Notes: generated from the sequence alone by a model not told the origin. 64,000 bases of DNA from Argentina anserina (GCF_933775445.1 NC_065874.1:29210501-29274500); one strand, 5' to 3'; shown: positions 13,497 to 26,261, counted from the first letter of the stretch. Numbers and translations are program-made.

Positions 13497-13830
13497 CTTC
13501 TCCCTACCCCGAATCTCTGTTTGTCACTGATATCTCTCATAGTTTATAGAAAGGCAATGAGATGGAAGGAAGTTAAAAAAGTTTGTTTGGTTAATGCTAT
13601 GATATTTGGGGCCAAAGCCTTCTAGTTGTATAACTAGCTACTTGGTGCCAATCCCTCAACCAATCATTTCTTCTCCAGTTCTCCCTACCTGAGATCTGTT
13701 AAGTACTGATATCTCTCATACATGAGAGAATTGAGATTGAAGAAAGTTTAAAGATTTTGGTTAATGGTATGATTTATGTGCCAAGCTTTTTGAACAAGGT
13801 ACTTAATGCCAAACCTTTGATTGTTCCATT
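13497..13830 (+). repeat. Diverged tandem duplication downstream of ORP3
   Basis: Two adjacent copies of about 170-180 bases: one from about 13497, one from about 13678. Each begins with TTCTCCCTACC, then has CTGATATCTCTCATA, a GAGAT(GGAAGGAAG or TGAAGAAAG)TT block, and a GGTTAATG-TATGAT stretch. Divergence is clear, so the duplication is old. It falls in the presumed 3' UTR or just past it and has no coding content. Confidence 0.7.
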
Positions 13831-14613
13831 ACTTCTCACTTTAGAAACACTGCTCTGAGTTTATGAATTTTGATATGCTGGTTTTTTTCACGATTAAGTT
13901 ATGCACAGTACTTTAAGCTGCTGGGAAAATAAATACAGGTCTTGCATACATTGTACGGATCTTGTTAGTCTAATGTATTTTCTGAGGATTATTGAACAGC
14001 AAAAGACCTAAACAAAGCAGAAAGATAAACTTATCTTCACATTGTTGGCGTGCCAAAGAAAGTAACCAAATTCCATGACTTAAACTCGATTGATAAGACG
14101 GAGCCGAAGAAAGTAACCAAATATCAGCTTATGCAATATTCCATGGCAACATCAATGTCTCCCGTCCATGTATTGTGCGTTTGGTTTCGACTCTTATACC
14201 TACCTCAATGGCAAATCAATTTTATAAATTTTAGAATGTACTGGTTAGTTACTCTTCTCTAAATGACATAATGTTTGTTTCCTACATTATACAGCTCCTT
14301 TAGCCCACAAGCACTGGAGGTACGATAACAATCCTGCAGTCTTTGTGCTCTGGATTTTTCAATCATGAGAAAGCCTCAATGCAAACAATAGTTTTAATTT
14401 CCTCCTGTAAATAGAAAACTGAAATTAAAAGTGGACTTTCATTTCAACAAAATTGATCGGACACATTGGGAAAAAACCGATCAACTTCACTACCACCAGT
14501 CGATTTACTAGCTACATCACTCTTGCATGCGACCTTCACATACAGATTAGATGGTGCGCAACGCGCTTGGAGACTTCACCATCTGTTACTAAAGTCGCCG
14601 CGACCTTGGCTCC
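13831..14613. other. Spacer between ORP3 and the helicase relic
   Basis: AT-rich sequence with no gene I can support. The end nearest the helicase may hold further decayed helicase sequence. Confidence 0.4.
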
Positions 14614-16373
14614 TTAAGTGGCCTTCATTTTTTTATTACTAGTCAGATCAACCTTTTTATAACCTGAGGTAAGATACCTGGAGGGAGCAATCTGAAAACA
14701 AAAATGAAATTTGTTCATAGAAATGAAATTTGTTCATAGGTATGCGCCAAAGGTTCATATGTTGAAATTTTTTGGTTCATAGGTATGTGCCAAAGTTGAA
14801 TTCGGGTTCATATTCTCACCTCTTTCAACCAAGGGGGCATGTTTGTACTGAAGAGAAGTGTTTGAACTTTGGTTACATCATTAACCTTGCCTGCAAACCC
14901 ATGAAACAGAACTTAATAAAGAAGATATGCAGTCTAGCTTTGTAAAAATTCATTGAGAAATTGAGGTATACCTAGAATGAACTCCACATGTTCAACTAAC
15001 CCCTTCTTCGACAGTTCATCAGCTTCACCAAGGACCCGAAACTTTAAACTGCTCAAGTCTATGTTGCCCTCGTCTATATGATCCTACACCAAACTCACAT
15101 TAAGCAAATATAACACTACTACCATAACCCAAAATTAAATACCCGAACTCGATCAATCTCTATTACCTTTACACGACCAGGTGTTCCAACAATGATATCA
15201 ACCTGACCTCTCTTTAACTTCTTTGTTTGAACCTTGTGGGAGGATCCTCCGTATATACAACATGACACTAATCCCAAAGAACCGCCGTAAAATCCAAATT
15301 CCTTAAGAACCTGAATGAACCAAAATAATTGTCACGGGTGGATATGATACTAAAGCAAAACAAACTGATCCCCCTCTCTTTTTTAGGTTGATGGTAAATG
15401 CCATATACCTGTATGGCCAAGTCCCTTGTAGGTAAAAGTACGATAGCACTTGGAGCCCTGTGTCCAGTTTTTTTAGATTGTTCTGCAGAACCATTTATTA
15501 GAGTCTGCAGGATGGGCAACACAAAAGCCAGAGTTTTATCCTGCAAGCAGCATTGCAAAAATGGTATATATTATCTCTAATATCAACACAAAAAACTAAC
15601 ATTGTATTTTCTGAAATGTATCCTTCAAACGAAGTCCAAAAGCACAGAGATCAGGTATATTACATGTTTCTACTCAATAACAGTTCTATTTATCGGTACC
15701 TACATGAATATTCAAGTTTATTTTAAACCTTTCCATTGAATCAATCCTATAGATTTACTAAACACCAATGTATGATGATAAAAATATCTTACTACGTAGT
15801 GCCAGCAAGTCAGTGGAAATTCAAAGCAAGTTACTACTTCAGTACCTGGCCAGCAGGAGCCTGTGCCAGCAAGTCGAACCCATCCAAGACAGTATCAAAG
15901 GTCATGGCCTGAATTGGAGACAAGTTCTTGATCCCTCTCTCCTTCAACTTAGCCCTCAATGGCTGCAAAATACGAGACTGTGACACTGCATTAAGGTTCT
16001 CGTCCTCCTCCTGCACATTCTGTTTGTTCCCCTCTTTCTCCTCCTTGGTTGTCTTTGATTTCTTTTTAGCCATCAGCACCACATTCGAGGCGTCCTCCTC
16101 CACGTTCCTTTTCTTCTCCTCTTTCTCCACCTTGGCCTTCTTTGATTTCTTTTTAGTCTTTTGCACTTCCAACCCGCTGTTGGGTTTGGCATTGTTTAAG
16201 GGCTCAATCATGTTTTCCTTGTCGCCCGCATCTGCGTCCTTATCCAAAGCCTTTCGCTTCTTTGACTCTTTCTTGCTCTTCTTATCGATGCTCATCGGAA
16301 CAGGAGTTTCCATGTTTTCCTTTTTTGCCTTCTTCATCTTCTTCTCCTTCTTGTCAGTACCTATCAAAGACAT
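14614..16373 (-). pseudogene. Truncated DEAD-box RNA helicase 7-like gene (RH7/PRH75 relic)
   Basis: Minus-strand exons 16373-15846, 15540-15409, 15310-15167, 15083-14972 and 14890-14820 join in frame with GT-AG borders. A weak sixth piece near 14690-14614 (VDLTSNKKMKAT) then ends in TAA. RH7/PRH75 is a nucleolar ATP-dependent RNA helicase for rRNA processing. Present: a Lys/Glu-rich N-terminus (about 1-130) with repeated KKKSK blocks, the Q-motif region with LSPIQAMTFD, and the first RecA lobe. Each catalytic motif is altered: motif I reads APAGQDKT instead of A-TGxGKT, motif Ia region PTRDLA instead of PTRELA, motif II GEAD instead of DEAD, motif III STN instead of SAT. The second RecA lobe and C-terminal GUCT and Gly-Arg regions are absent. 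It should not hydrolyse ATP. Most likely a decaying duplicate; a catalytically dead short protein is possible. Confidence 0.8.
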
Positions 16374-16466
16374 GCTGGTCCTCTATAGGGTGAAATGTGT
16401 ATTTATTTATAACGTATATGTGATTTATAGCTCAAGAGAGAAGGCCTTCTCCTGCTTCTTCTCCGT

Positions 16467-17104
16467 CTGCACAATAAACCAAGCCACACCAAATGGTTCT
16501 TATCAATTCAATTAGCTTTTCATCTCAAATCATATCAAAGGTTTTGGAACTATTCCAATATTACAATTTCTTTCAAAGACAATTAAGTAAAAAGGTAGTG
16601 GTTTCACAACCAGTAGTTTATACTTTGTTCTAAAATCTGCTATATGCATCAGTTTATCAGCAAACAATTTAAATGCCCTGTCTACTTTGACTTATAATCC
16701 TTCAAAGACTTCATCCTTGCTTTCTCACACTCTCACTGAACAAAATTAAAGCATGCATGTGCAGGTGTGCAGGTTTGAGCATATCTCATCTCTAAATAAT
16801 TCCTACATTTTCCACAAGAATCTCTTTCACTCAAACAATTTTGTCAGGAAAAAAAACCCCTTTAACAAATCTAAATCAGACTGCTCCTTAACTTTAAACA
16901 AATGCAGTAAACACAGCAAAAAACTACAGTCTGGCAAAGACAAACTAAAAGCACCTATAAAAAATCTCGGCATGTAATGTAGCAAAGGCAATCTACTATG
17001 AGTTCTGAGATGTAAACTGACATAGCTAAAGTCAATGTTTCTCCAATCCATATCCAATCTATTTTCTCAATGCAAGAACAACGACTCGATATTCGAAGGC
17101 TTAC
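16467..17104 (-). other. Probable 5'-UTR intron of the helicase relic
   Basis: On the minus strand a donor AACTGG|GTAAGCC lies at 17105/17104 and an acceptor GTGCAG|ACGGAG at 16467/16466, about 90 bases before the start codon at 16373. Inside is AT-rich sequence without coding signal. Inferred from splice-site fit only. Confidence 0.5.
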
Positions 17105-17234
17105 CCAGTTACCGAGTGGGATGGCGGACACTATCGGCGCTGTCCGGGGTCGTTGCCGGACGTCACAGCGATTTCCCGCGGGTAGAAAGTGGCTACTCGA
17201 CTCAGGAAAACCAGAGGTTGGGGTTTTGGCTACT

Positions 17235-17295
17235 TTTATTTAGGGTTTTAGTTGCATGTAATTGGGCCGTCGAATTGTTCGGACCGGCCCATGAA
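17235..17295 (-). promoter_or_regulatory. Telobox plus site II promoter of the helicase relic
   Basis: Read on the minus strand, this stretch has two TCP-type site II elements (GGGCC/GGCCCA at about 17286-17291 and 17263-17268) followed by a telobox AAACCCTA at about 17241-17248. It stands just upstream of a GC-rich leader (17105-17220). This pairing is well known in plant genes for ribosome biogenesis, which fits RH7 ancestry and argues that the relic is not a retrocopy. Confidence 0.6.
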
Positions 17296-19131
17296 ATGTC
17301 CATTCAATACGACTGAGGTAAAAATGTTTCTAAAAAAGAGGTAGAAAAACTCGCAAAGATACTAATCGATCCCGGAAGTTGTTGGTTCAAGACAAGTAGC
17401 TGAAACTTGTGATGAGGAAGTTGCTCCAATTTATTAAGATGATCCAAACTACAAGTCTAATAACCAACACTTGACTCGTTTGGCTCCGACTAGTGAGTAC
17501 TCTTCTTGGCCTGCCAGTGTCGACACTCACTGGCCGGCGCCTAAAGAAGGCAGACAGAACAGACAAGTCTAACTTGCATAGTTGCATGGTATCATGAATG
17601 TCTGCTTTGTCCAAACAACCAACCTCTTCTGAACGCAGCTAAGGCCTGCCGATTCAAAGTGGCCAAAACCCCTGCTTAAACTCGAATGATGAGATACGTA
17701 CTTGCATAAGTGTCCCGAAGTTGCACTACTCATGCTCCCGAAGAAAAACTTGGCAAGTTCAACTTCGGAAAGTATTAACGGAAAGGACTTGTGCATATGA
17801 AACACTACTGCAAATTTGTAATGTCACCAAGATGACTACCCTACCTGCCATTTCTAATCAAAAGTCCATGAATCTTTCTCATGCACCCTTTTATATGGAC
17901 CCAGATGACGAGATTCCCTCCCAGTCATGTCCTTCCCAGTTTAACATGTTTGACATCTCCATGATTAAAAGCTTCTTTCTAGTTTCTACCATTATTTGAA
18001 TTTCGAATTCAAATGACTAGAAATAGCATGTCCAATTCTGAGACTGATTGCCTCCATCCAATGCCCTCTGTGAAATAATTCATCTCGGAACAATTGAATT
18101 TGAACGAATGAATAAACTGGCCACTGGGAACTGGGAAGTGGTCGTTTTCAAGTGCTAGTACTAGTTTGCTAAGGCCCAATGGCTATGGCCCTCCATTATA
18201 GATGCATTACTTCTTTGAACTTTGAAGTCTACTAATTATAATTAGCCGACAACCTACTGTCTAATTAGTCGGATTTCACTCAACCCATCTTCATCAATCT
18301 TGTTCAAAATTGTTGTTGTTCTAAACTCTGGTGAGTGACTCATGACTCGATCATCACATCTGATTACAAAACTTAAGAGGTTTGGTGATCCACGAATTAT
18401 GCAAACTTCACATCACTCAACAAATTTATATTGTAAAAATCATGGCAACTCACACCAACCAACGTATCATCTATGTAGTTCAAAGATATCAACAGTATTC
18501 AACTGCTAATTCACGTAATTAGTTTCATTTTATCTATTAAAGTTCATAACCCGATCACCAATCTGTCAATCAACAACTCATTTACAACGTGACTCACACA
18601 ATCAATGGTTGCAAGTTACTAAAGTTGATAACATATATAGTAGAATTTACAAAAATTAATGAACTGTATGCAACTGTTATTCACTCCTGATCGATATAAA
18701 TTAAAATCTGGTATGGAGCACAATCATCACATACATGCAAATGCAATTAAACTTGAATGATCATAAAACTTGACACTTTCTTCTGTGGCATGGGGCTCTT
18801 GAAGATATGAAAGAGCTGAGTTTAGGTATATATATATTTATTTATTTAGTTAGTTATATATCGTTCATATGGCGTCATTTCTTTCTTAGTTGAAACATGG
18901 CAACTTGGATGGGTATGGTGCAGATGGCTTTGCCTTTAATATTAGCGTATTTTGTTGAAGAACTAACGGGGTATTCCGAATAAGTTCTCCATTTTAAATG
19001 TGGAGGAACAATTTTTTTAATGCTTAATTTGGAAAATATGAAGATAGAGTTTGAAGCTAGCTAGCTCTATTCCATTCTTCATTACCTGGATAAGTCATGG
19101 GTCAAAAGCTTACTATTTGGCACAGTCAATT
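17296..19131. other. Intergenic spacer
   Basis: No gene recognised. A TATATATATATTTA stretch at 18827-18840 could be a TATA box for the small candidate gene downstream. An ATG-initiated open frame of 28 codons (18897-18983) sits between them and would be an upstream ORF if transcribed. Confidence 0.35.
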
Positions 19132-19799
19132 ATGCCATGCTATCTTTCCCTAGCCATAGCCTTCTTCTTGGTCTTCTACTTCATTTTGTTTTATACTTCC
19201 TCTGGTCAAGTCTACGCCAAAGGAGAAGCTACGGTACTGATACAGTATATACATCTAGAATAAGAATAGATATATAGTAAGAAAATAACTTGCCAACAAA
19301 TTAGAAAGATTGATAGTAAAACTGAATTCTTACGTTCATCGATCTTATAAACACGAGATGAACACTACATATGTACAACCATCTAGGAAAAAAATCATGT
19401 CATTAGTAGATAAAACTATACAAGTGATATTCAGATGTCGGAAACTGATTTCATCACCATATTTTGCAGGCTAATATCTCTATATATAATAGTCAATTAC
19501 AAAACACATTTGTAGCTAAAAAGACCAAGATGGAAACAGGATATTGTGATATTTTAAGGGAACAATTTATGATTAAGTAGCGTGTAACTAAACCCAATGA
19601 ATCTTTTAAAAGTGGATGTGTTCTTTATAATATCCACCTGATTTTGGTGTTGAAGAATACGAATCTATATCTGCAGCCAAAATGATAATTAAACATTGAT
19701 TTACAGAGTGTTGGGTTGCAAAGTCTGTGTTTGAAAGGCTCCACGGAACAGAAAGAGAGATGTGTCTTCGATCTCAACCGCCAGAATGACTCGTATTAG
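19132..19799 (+). CDS. Possible small secreted peptide gene, two exons
   Basis: Not a recognised family. Exon 1 (19132-19233) encodes MPCYLSLAIAFFLVFYFILF followed by YTSSGQVYAKGEAT, a good signal-peptide shape with a long hydrophobic core and a small-residue cleavage region. A donor ACG|GTACTG follows, and the acceptor TTTACAG at 19700-19706 gives exon 2 (19707-19799) in the same phase. Exon 2 encodes 30 residues with two cysteines (C42 and C53) ending NRQNDSY and a TAG stop. The whole product is 64 residues. A TATA-like run lies about 300 bases upstream. Against it: the donor is weak, the intron is inferred only because the frames fit, and short open frames are common by chance. Treat as a candidate. 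Confidence 0.25.
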
Positions 19800-20349
19800 A
19801 TTTATATTCATGATGATCATGATAATGAATATGAGAGTGAGAGCTAGAGATCTGGGTGTTACTTTTACGTCAAGATATCTTTTTTTCTGTTACGTGAACT
19901 TGAATTCTACTTCCTCCAGCAAGCACTTTCGGTTTTGAAACGAAACATTCATATATGGGAGATCGACTTTTCTTTCTTCTTACTATTTTCATATCATACC
20001 CTAGCTATGACTTTCTTCACAGATTAGTTTTTGGCTTGTTGTAAGTGTTTGGCTTGTCGTTGTAAGTTGTAACTTAGTTAGAATTCAGAAATGACTTGAA
20101 GAAGTGGTTTTGCTTAACTCGAGCGTTTGTCCTTTGGCTATATGGCATTTTTGTTCCTTTGTTCTCAAGCATTTCGCATTCTTGTGAGTTAAACTTCTAA
20201 GTTCAGGACTTCTGTCATTGCCTAGAATTAATCATCCATATATATTTTGTACTAACACACACACACACACACATAGATCATATCCGATCCAGAACGGTAG
20301 CTCTAGAGTTGGTTTCTCTCAGGCGTTGATAGCATAGAGAGGTGGAGTC
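19800..20349. other. Intergenic spacer with AC microsatellite
   Basis: AT-rich, with a CA dinucleotide run at about 20256-20274. No gene seen. Confidence 0.5.
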
Positions 20350-20357
20350 ACTGCAGC

Positions 20358-20751
20358 CAGGGCCGGCTTTGTGCGAAACAAGCCCTAGATGAAAAATAAA
20401 AAATTATTAATTAAATAAAATTATTACTAATTAAATAAAATTTAATACCTTCACATTATGAATGTAATTTATTATATATATACTAAATTTATGATTTCAA
20501 GAGTCAAATATCAAATTATATTTATAATAATAGAAAAAAAAACAATATATTTGATCATGGTTTAAGCCCACAAAATTTGGTAATTAGAGTATCTATTAAT
20601 TCTTTCAATAAATAATTAAGAATATGTGAAGAAATAGTTAATTTTGGACCTAATAATTGATTACATATCAATTTTTATATTTACATGTAAACCCTATTTT
20701 TTTTGGGCCCTAAGCATGAGCTTACTTTGTCTTGCCCCATGGCCGGCCCTG
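20358..20751. mobile_element. Non-autonomous hAT-type element (MITE), 394 bp
   Basis: Terminal inverted repeats CAGGGCCGGC (left) and GCCGGCCCTG (right) are perfect over ten bases, with weaker pairing further in. The 8-base direct repeat ACTGCAGC flanks it exactly at 20350-20357 and 20752-20759. An 8-base target duplication with CAGG-type ends is diagnostic of the hAT superfamily. The interior is very AT-rich and has no open frame, so it depends on a transposase elsewhere. The perfect target duplication suggests a fairly recent insertion. Confidence 0.9.
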
Positions 20752-20759
20752 ACTGCAGC

Positions 20760-23700
20760 TGGTCATTTGCTTTTGATCCATGGGTGGTGTCATGGTGTCT
20801 AGTTTAACTCTACTAAATGCAACTCGAGTTGCTTGATTTACATTTTAGCGTGCTAAATATTGTGTTTAGCCACGCCAAATTAAAATGCACTGAAACATAA
20901 TGCAGTACGTGATTAATGATGACACATGCAACTCGTTTTACAAATTTCACACTGGCTGATCAAAAATACTTATAATCAAATGCATGCATAATCTGTAATA
21001 ACTACGGCTGTTACATGAAGTGTAGTAGATTTACATGCAGATACTTATTACATAGCTGAAAAATAAGCTCATACCTTGCATTGCATGGCATGGCCAATGT
21101 GATAGGAAATGTGCGTTCTCCCTTATAACTCATGTGACACCACTCTTTTGTGAATGGTATTGTTCCTTAATGCCAACAAAAGCAGCAGACCCGTTATAAC
21201 TAACCCCTAAAATTTAAAATAGAAAATGACATTATTCCAAAGGAGACAAGCAACGTTGTGGTCACTTTGTTGGCATGGCATTTCCAAAATGCACTCAACG
21301 TCAGCTGGCACTTCAACAAGGCTAGCGGAAAACAATGGTGCATCTTATTTTAAAGCCTGCTTAGTTGATATTATCACTGATGCTTCACCCAAAGCGCCAA
21401 GTCTGTATCACTTGTAGTTACTTTTCTTGCGGTAGTTTTTGAGGGACTAATTAAGGGACAAATTACTGAATCTCATGATCAAGAACAAATGCACAATCTT
21501 CAGTCGTATTCTTATGCTTTGAATATTTAACACCTTGTAAATCAGTTCAATATGTCTCATAGTTTCTTAAAAAATGATTGTGTTACGATCAAGCTAGCTT
21601 TAAAGCTAGGATGTCTATTTTGACTATTAATAACAAGAAATGAGGCTAAGCTATAGCTATATCATGAAGATTTAAAGCAAAGCAAAAGAAAGGTAAAATG
21701 TATTATAGCAGTTGATTGTCAAATCATACCTACAAACATCAGTCTTCAAAGACTGAAATACAATTCCTGCATTGATCATCTCCAATGAGATTATGAAAAC
21801 TAAAAGCAATAATTCAAAATTTGCAATAGGCTGATAAATTTTTTGATATTCAACAAGTTTATGTGCATCATGATGACTGGTATTATATGTTTATTCTAGA
21901 TATTTTTTTATACCTATATATTTATTTGTTTTATTACACACAAATATAAAGACAGATTTACAACATAAGTATGAACTCCGGTCTCTAGCCAATCCAGATT
22001 GAACGCTTTATGGTATTTTAGGTGTCACATGGTATTTTATACCTCATACAAACGTATTTATTACAGTCGCACACATATATACGCTAGCTGTAGCCAGAGA
22101 TTAATTTAGCCAATGACAAGAAGCTATGCACTTTCTCCAGCTTTCTTGGGTTTCTTTTCATTCTCTCTCTTCCACGCTCATATTCATATGGGCCAGCTTG
22201 GATGAGCTCTTTAGCTACCTGCCAAAACCCGAACTATCCTCCTTGTCCAACACGTGACTCTATTACTCCGTCATGTGCCTCTCATATATTTTACAACAAA
22301 CTCCATTCTCTTTCAAACACAACACGGAAAAAGCTGCAGATTTCTTCATCCATTTTTGCTCGACGTACTTTCATGTTTCCGATCATCTTTCATTCTTCAC
22401 GTATCTAAAGATATGAAGACAACACCTAATCTTGATAGCTTGATTGCGCAAGACACACATTCTTCGTACGTGAATATCTGGAACCAAGTTCCTTATGAAA
22501 CCAATATCGGCCTTTCAAAAAAAGAAAAAAGAAACCAATATCGGATATGGAACCAAATTCACAAGGAAATTAATATCAGATATGGCGACCTTGCCGCAAT
22601 TCAACACGTTCTAGATTGTATTCGCCGCCTAGCTTCTGGTCTTTCGCCACAGAGTGAGTACGAGTTCCATCATAAAAAATCTATAAGAACGCCTGTCCCT
22701 ATATGTTTTTATGATGAATTTACTAAATATATAGAAACACGACGCAAACAATAAAAGTGAAAATACTATTCATGCCCTAAAGTTGAGGGTATTTTTTATT
22801 GGTCTACATGTGAAAGTACGTTCGCTTAGAGAAGAAATGTGATCATTTATGGGGTGAAAATTAAGGAATCATTTACCATTTCATCTAATCACTTAATAAT
22901 TGGTTTGAGAATCTGTAATAGTTGACATTCAGGCAACGTCTCCGATGCATTAAAATCAACCATTACGTACTGAAATACATATCTCTCCTCATTGGTGGAA
23001 TACAGAAATGGTTTTACCAAGATCAATTAGTCAATGTTAATCAATCAAATAATCAATACATATTTATTAATCTCTTCCTTTCAATTAGAGCTCATAGGCC
23101 ATCCATAAATACGTCAAACATTGCCAGACAATATTATAATTTTTTTTAGAATGACAATACTATAAATTTTGTTTTATGGATTACAACAAGAGTTAGGCCG
23201 TTAGGGTTTTAAGACCCAGAGAAAGACGAAAATTTTCAATTTCAAGTATTATGTAGCGTATGTAACTTCTTATCTGTATGAAGTTAAGGTTTGAAACAAA
23301 AATATGTTACTATATGTCTATACTTAAAAGAATCTATTCAAGTCCCGCAGGATATAAATCCACCTACTTTCGGACCATATTTTAGTGAATTGGCACAATA
23401 TGCATTCGAACCCTGTAAGCTTTGTGATTGATGATTAACCATATAACAACATATATCAAACCATAATAAAAACTAACTCAGAAAATCTGGTGTTAGAAAA
23501 ATAAAAAAGAGCTACCAACTCTAAGTTTCCCACCAAACTCTTCTAAGCAAGGATGTGTGGTGTGCCTAAAGCCTAACTACCCACCGGTTAATCTCCCTAA
23601 TCCAAGTCTGACGGAACAGAACCCTCGTCTTTGTGGTTGAGTCGGTTCCATCCACTCCCTATCCGCCACGTGTAACGATATGTCCCCACGTTCTTACAGC

Positions 23701-26245
23701 GTAACAAGATAGAGAGATGGAAGAGGAAGCGAAAACCTTGTCCGCGTTGGAGACGACGGCATCTTCTTTCATACTTGGCATCCCACTCCTCTCGCTCGAC
23801 ACGCGTCCCCTCCTCCCGGCCCCACATCCCCCCTTGCCTTTCTCGTCATCAAAATTTACCCACACTCCCCCACCGGTTTTTTCTCTATTTTTCATGTTTT
23901 CTTTTTACAAAATGACCGGTCCCACCACTCCACACCACCCCTTATCCCCCGAATTAACCGCCGTTGCCTACCTTCGCTCTCCACCAGCCACTCCTCCGTT
24001 ATCTTTGACGGAGATTCCCCTATCGTCCTCTCATCACCAAAAAGTAACCAATCGGGACCTCTTCCTGCGCCACGTTTGATTCAAACAAAACCAAAAGGCC
24101 AACCAAAAAACGAGGGCCATAGCCCAAAGGTTAACGCTGAAAAGCACGCAACATGCTTATCGGGATAACTGCTGGAAACGGATACTGACAAACCAAACAA
24201 TTAAAATCCGAGGCGTAACGTTCTGTGGGGAATAACGAAAATGCCCCTAACGGATTGATCGGGGATCCGTGTCCAGATCTGAAGGAAGGACAGAGAGCAA
24301 GGAAGCATAAAATAAGGGAGAGGGGGGTTATGTCCGAGACGACGCCTAGATCCCTCTATGACTGTGAGAGAGGTAGGGTGGCCCACGTTAAATAGTTTAT
24401 TGTTTTTCTACGTAACCGCTTCCGTTCCGTTAAGCGTTAACTCTCGTCTTCTTCTTCTTCAAAATTCGTCCATCCCTTCCTGAATATCTCTCACAGAGTC
24501 ACAGGCCTGTGTGGCTCATTTTTTAACTGCGTTTCAGTTTCACGGCTTCTTTCCTCTTGAAGACGAACAGATGCTTCTGGATGTAGACGTAAATAGCGAT
24601 GCTTGGGGTGACATGTGTCTGCAATTGTAATACTAAAGAAAGAAAGAAAGAAGAGTTATTCGAGTAACTTAAGGTGGTGCATGTTGTGTTCAATAGAAAG
24701 TTAGAAACTACCCCAAACACACCATATAGGTGTGAAAAATAAAATTCAACAATTAATTGAATGTGAGAGAAGAGAAAAGTATAGATGTGGGGGAGAGATA
24801 AATGTGGAAGAAGCAGTTGTGTTACAAAATGAGATTAGATTTTTTTTAATTTCTTCTTTTACTATGATGTGATTGTTCATAAACTTTAAAAGTTTTTTAA
24901 TATGTAAAGGATGAAAAGGTAAAAAAAAATTTGTTTGAGTTATAGAGTATAGATTATACATGTTTATTGCACTTCTTGTATTTAACACTAACAAATTAAG
25001 GTGCTCAAAGTGAATTTATTATGCTTGGATAACTTTTGACTTTCATAATTAGGTTTAATGAAAACATTAAACGATTTACAATTGCCGCTTATCAGGTTCG
25101 ATGAACACAATTACAACTATTGAAAATGACGAATGAAGAACTAACAAAAATATGGTTTTATCGATCATGATGTATCATATATACTACAATTTATTATATT
25201 CCATAGAAAATAATATTGGTAAGAATCTTCTTACTCGTCGCAGGAAAGGCAGTAGCATGACACGTGCCACAAGCATTGCAAGTAACAAATCGATACGTTG
25301 TAAATTACCTTTTGATGGGTTACTACTTTTATCGTGAGCAAGGTATGTACATTTCCCTAATTATAAACGCTACAACATAAACTATTGATTCTAAATTATT
25401 CGTGGACATAAATAAAAATATATTGACAAAAGCTAGCTGGTGGTATTCATAAAAAAAATTGAATGAAAGAGAGACGTCGCTAATAATTTAAAACTTCATG
25501 CGTACATTACGTCAATTTTATTATATTCCTGACTACTACAATTTGTATTATAGATTCTCCACAACATTCAATTCATCAATCAAAACGAGTGAACGACATG
25601 AACAAATTCGACAAATGTACCACCTAAACACTCTAGATATAAACACTATCAAGTTTTTGAAGAAAAGTTATAGGATCAGAGATTTTCACAAATTAGCACT
25701 CATAGATTACGATTTTTATGTTGTCATAGATTTCATTCAAATGAAAAAGTACACAATCCATTATTGTGCGCATGTAAAACATCTAATGCTAAGATGAAGT
25801 ATTTGACCAAATCCACCCTTGTTAATGGAAAGATAAAAATTGCCATATCCATAGCAACTTTGCATAACACAAGGTCGCCAAGCCGCATCGTACTTATTAG
25901 TTAGCTGTGTAAATTGGCCATAGTTCGGTGAGCACTACAAAAAAGTGAAATTTATGAAATTTTCAGTTTTGCAAGTATTCATTGATTTTTACAATTTGGT
26001 AACCAAACATCATCCGTTCAATTCAACTTTGGAGACTAGTAAAAAAAAAAGGACTGAAATAAAACTACAAAAAAAAAAAAGCTTCGTGACCCAACGCTTT
26101 TCGCGATCAGGCGGACCAGAATCAGCCACATGAAGGCGAAGACCCCACGTGGCGGAATCTGGAAGCGCAAGGAAAGTGGGTCACCTAAACGCGAAGAACC
26201 GGTCCTGTAGGTGGTTTCCACACACCTACAATAGCCGGTAAAGGC
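20760..26245. other. Gene-poor region upstream of the TRP gene
   Basis: AT-rich spacer. Unassigned open frames exist but I cannot support them as genes: an ATG-started 113-codon frame at 22413-22754 containing two near-identical short blocks around GAAACCAATATCGG, a proline-rich 120-codon frame at 23717-24079 in a locally GC-rich patch, and an AT-rich 99-codon frame at 25498-25797. None has a recognisable domain. A G-box-like CCACGTGG is at about 26147-26154, in the likely TRP promoter. Confidence 0.4.
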
Positions 26246-26261
26246 ATCGGTAATTACCGAT
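26246..26261. promoter_or_regulatory. Perfect 16-base palindrome upstream of the TRP gene
   Basis: ATCGGTAATTACCGAT reads the same on both strands and contains back-to-back GGTAA/TTACC elements resembling GT-box sites. It sits in the probable core promoter, before a presumed 5'-UTR exon. A dimeric trihelix or homeodomain protein would fit; that is inference. Confidence 0.4.

Noticed and set aside
22413..22754. 113-codon ATG frame
   Set aside because: No known motif; contains short repeated blocks and no clear splice or promoter context.
23717..24079. Proline-rich 120-codon frame
   Set aside because: No recognisable domain, an overlapping open frame on the other strand, and composition explained by a local GC-rich patch.
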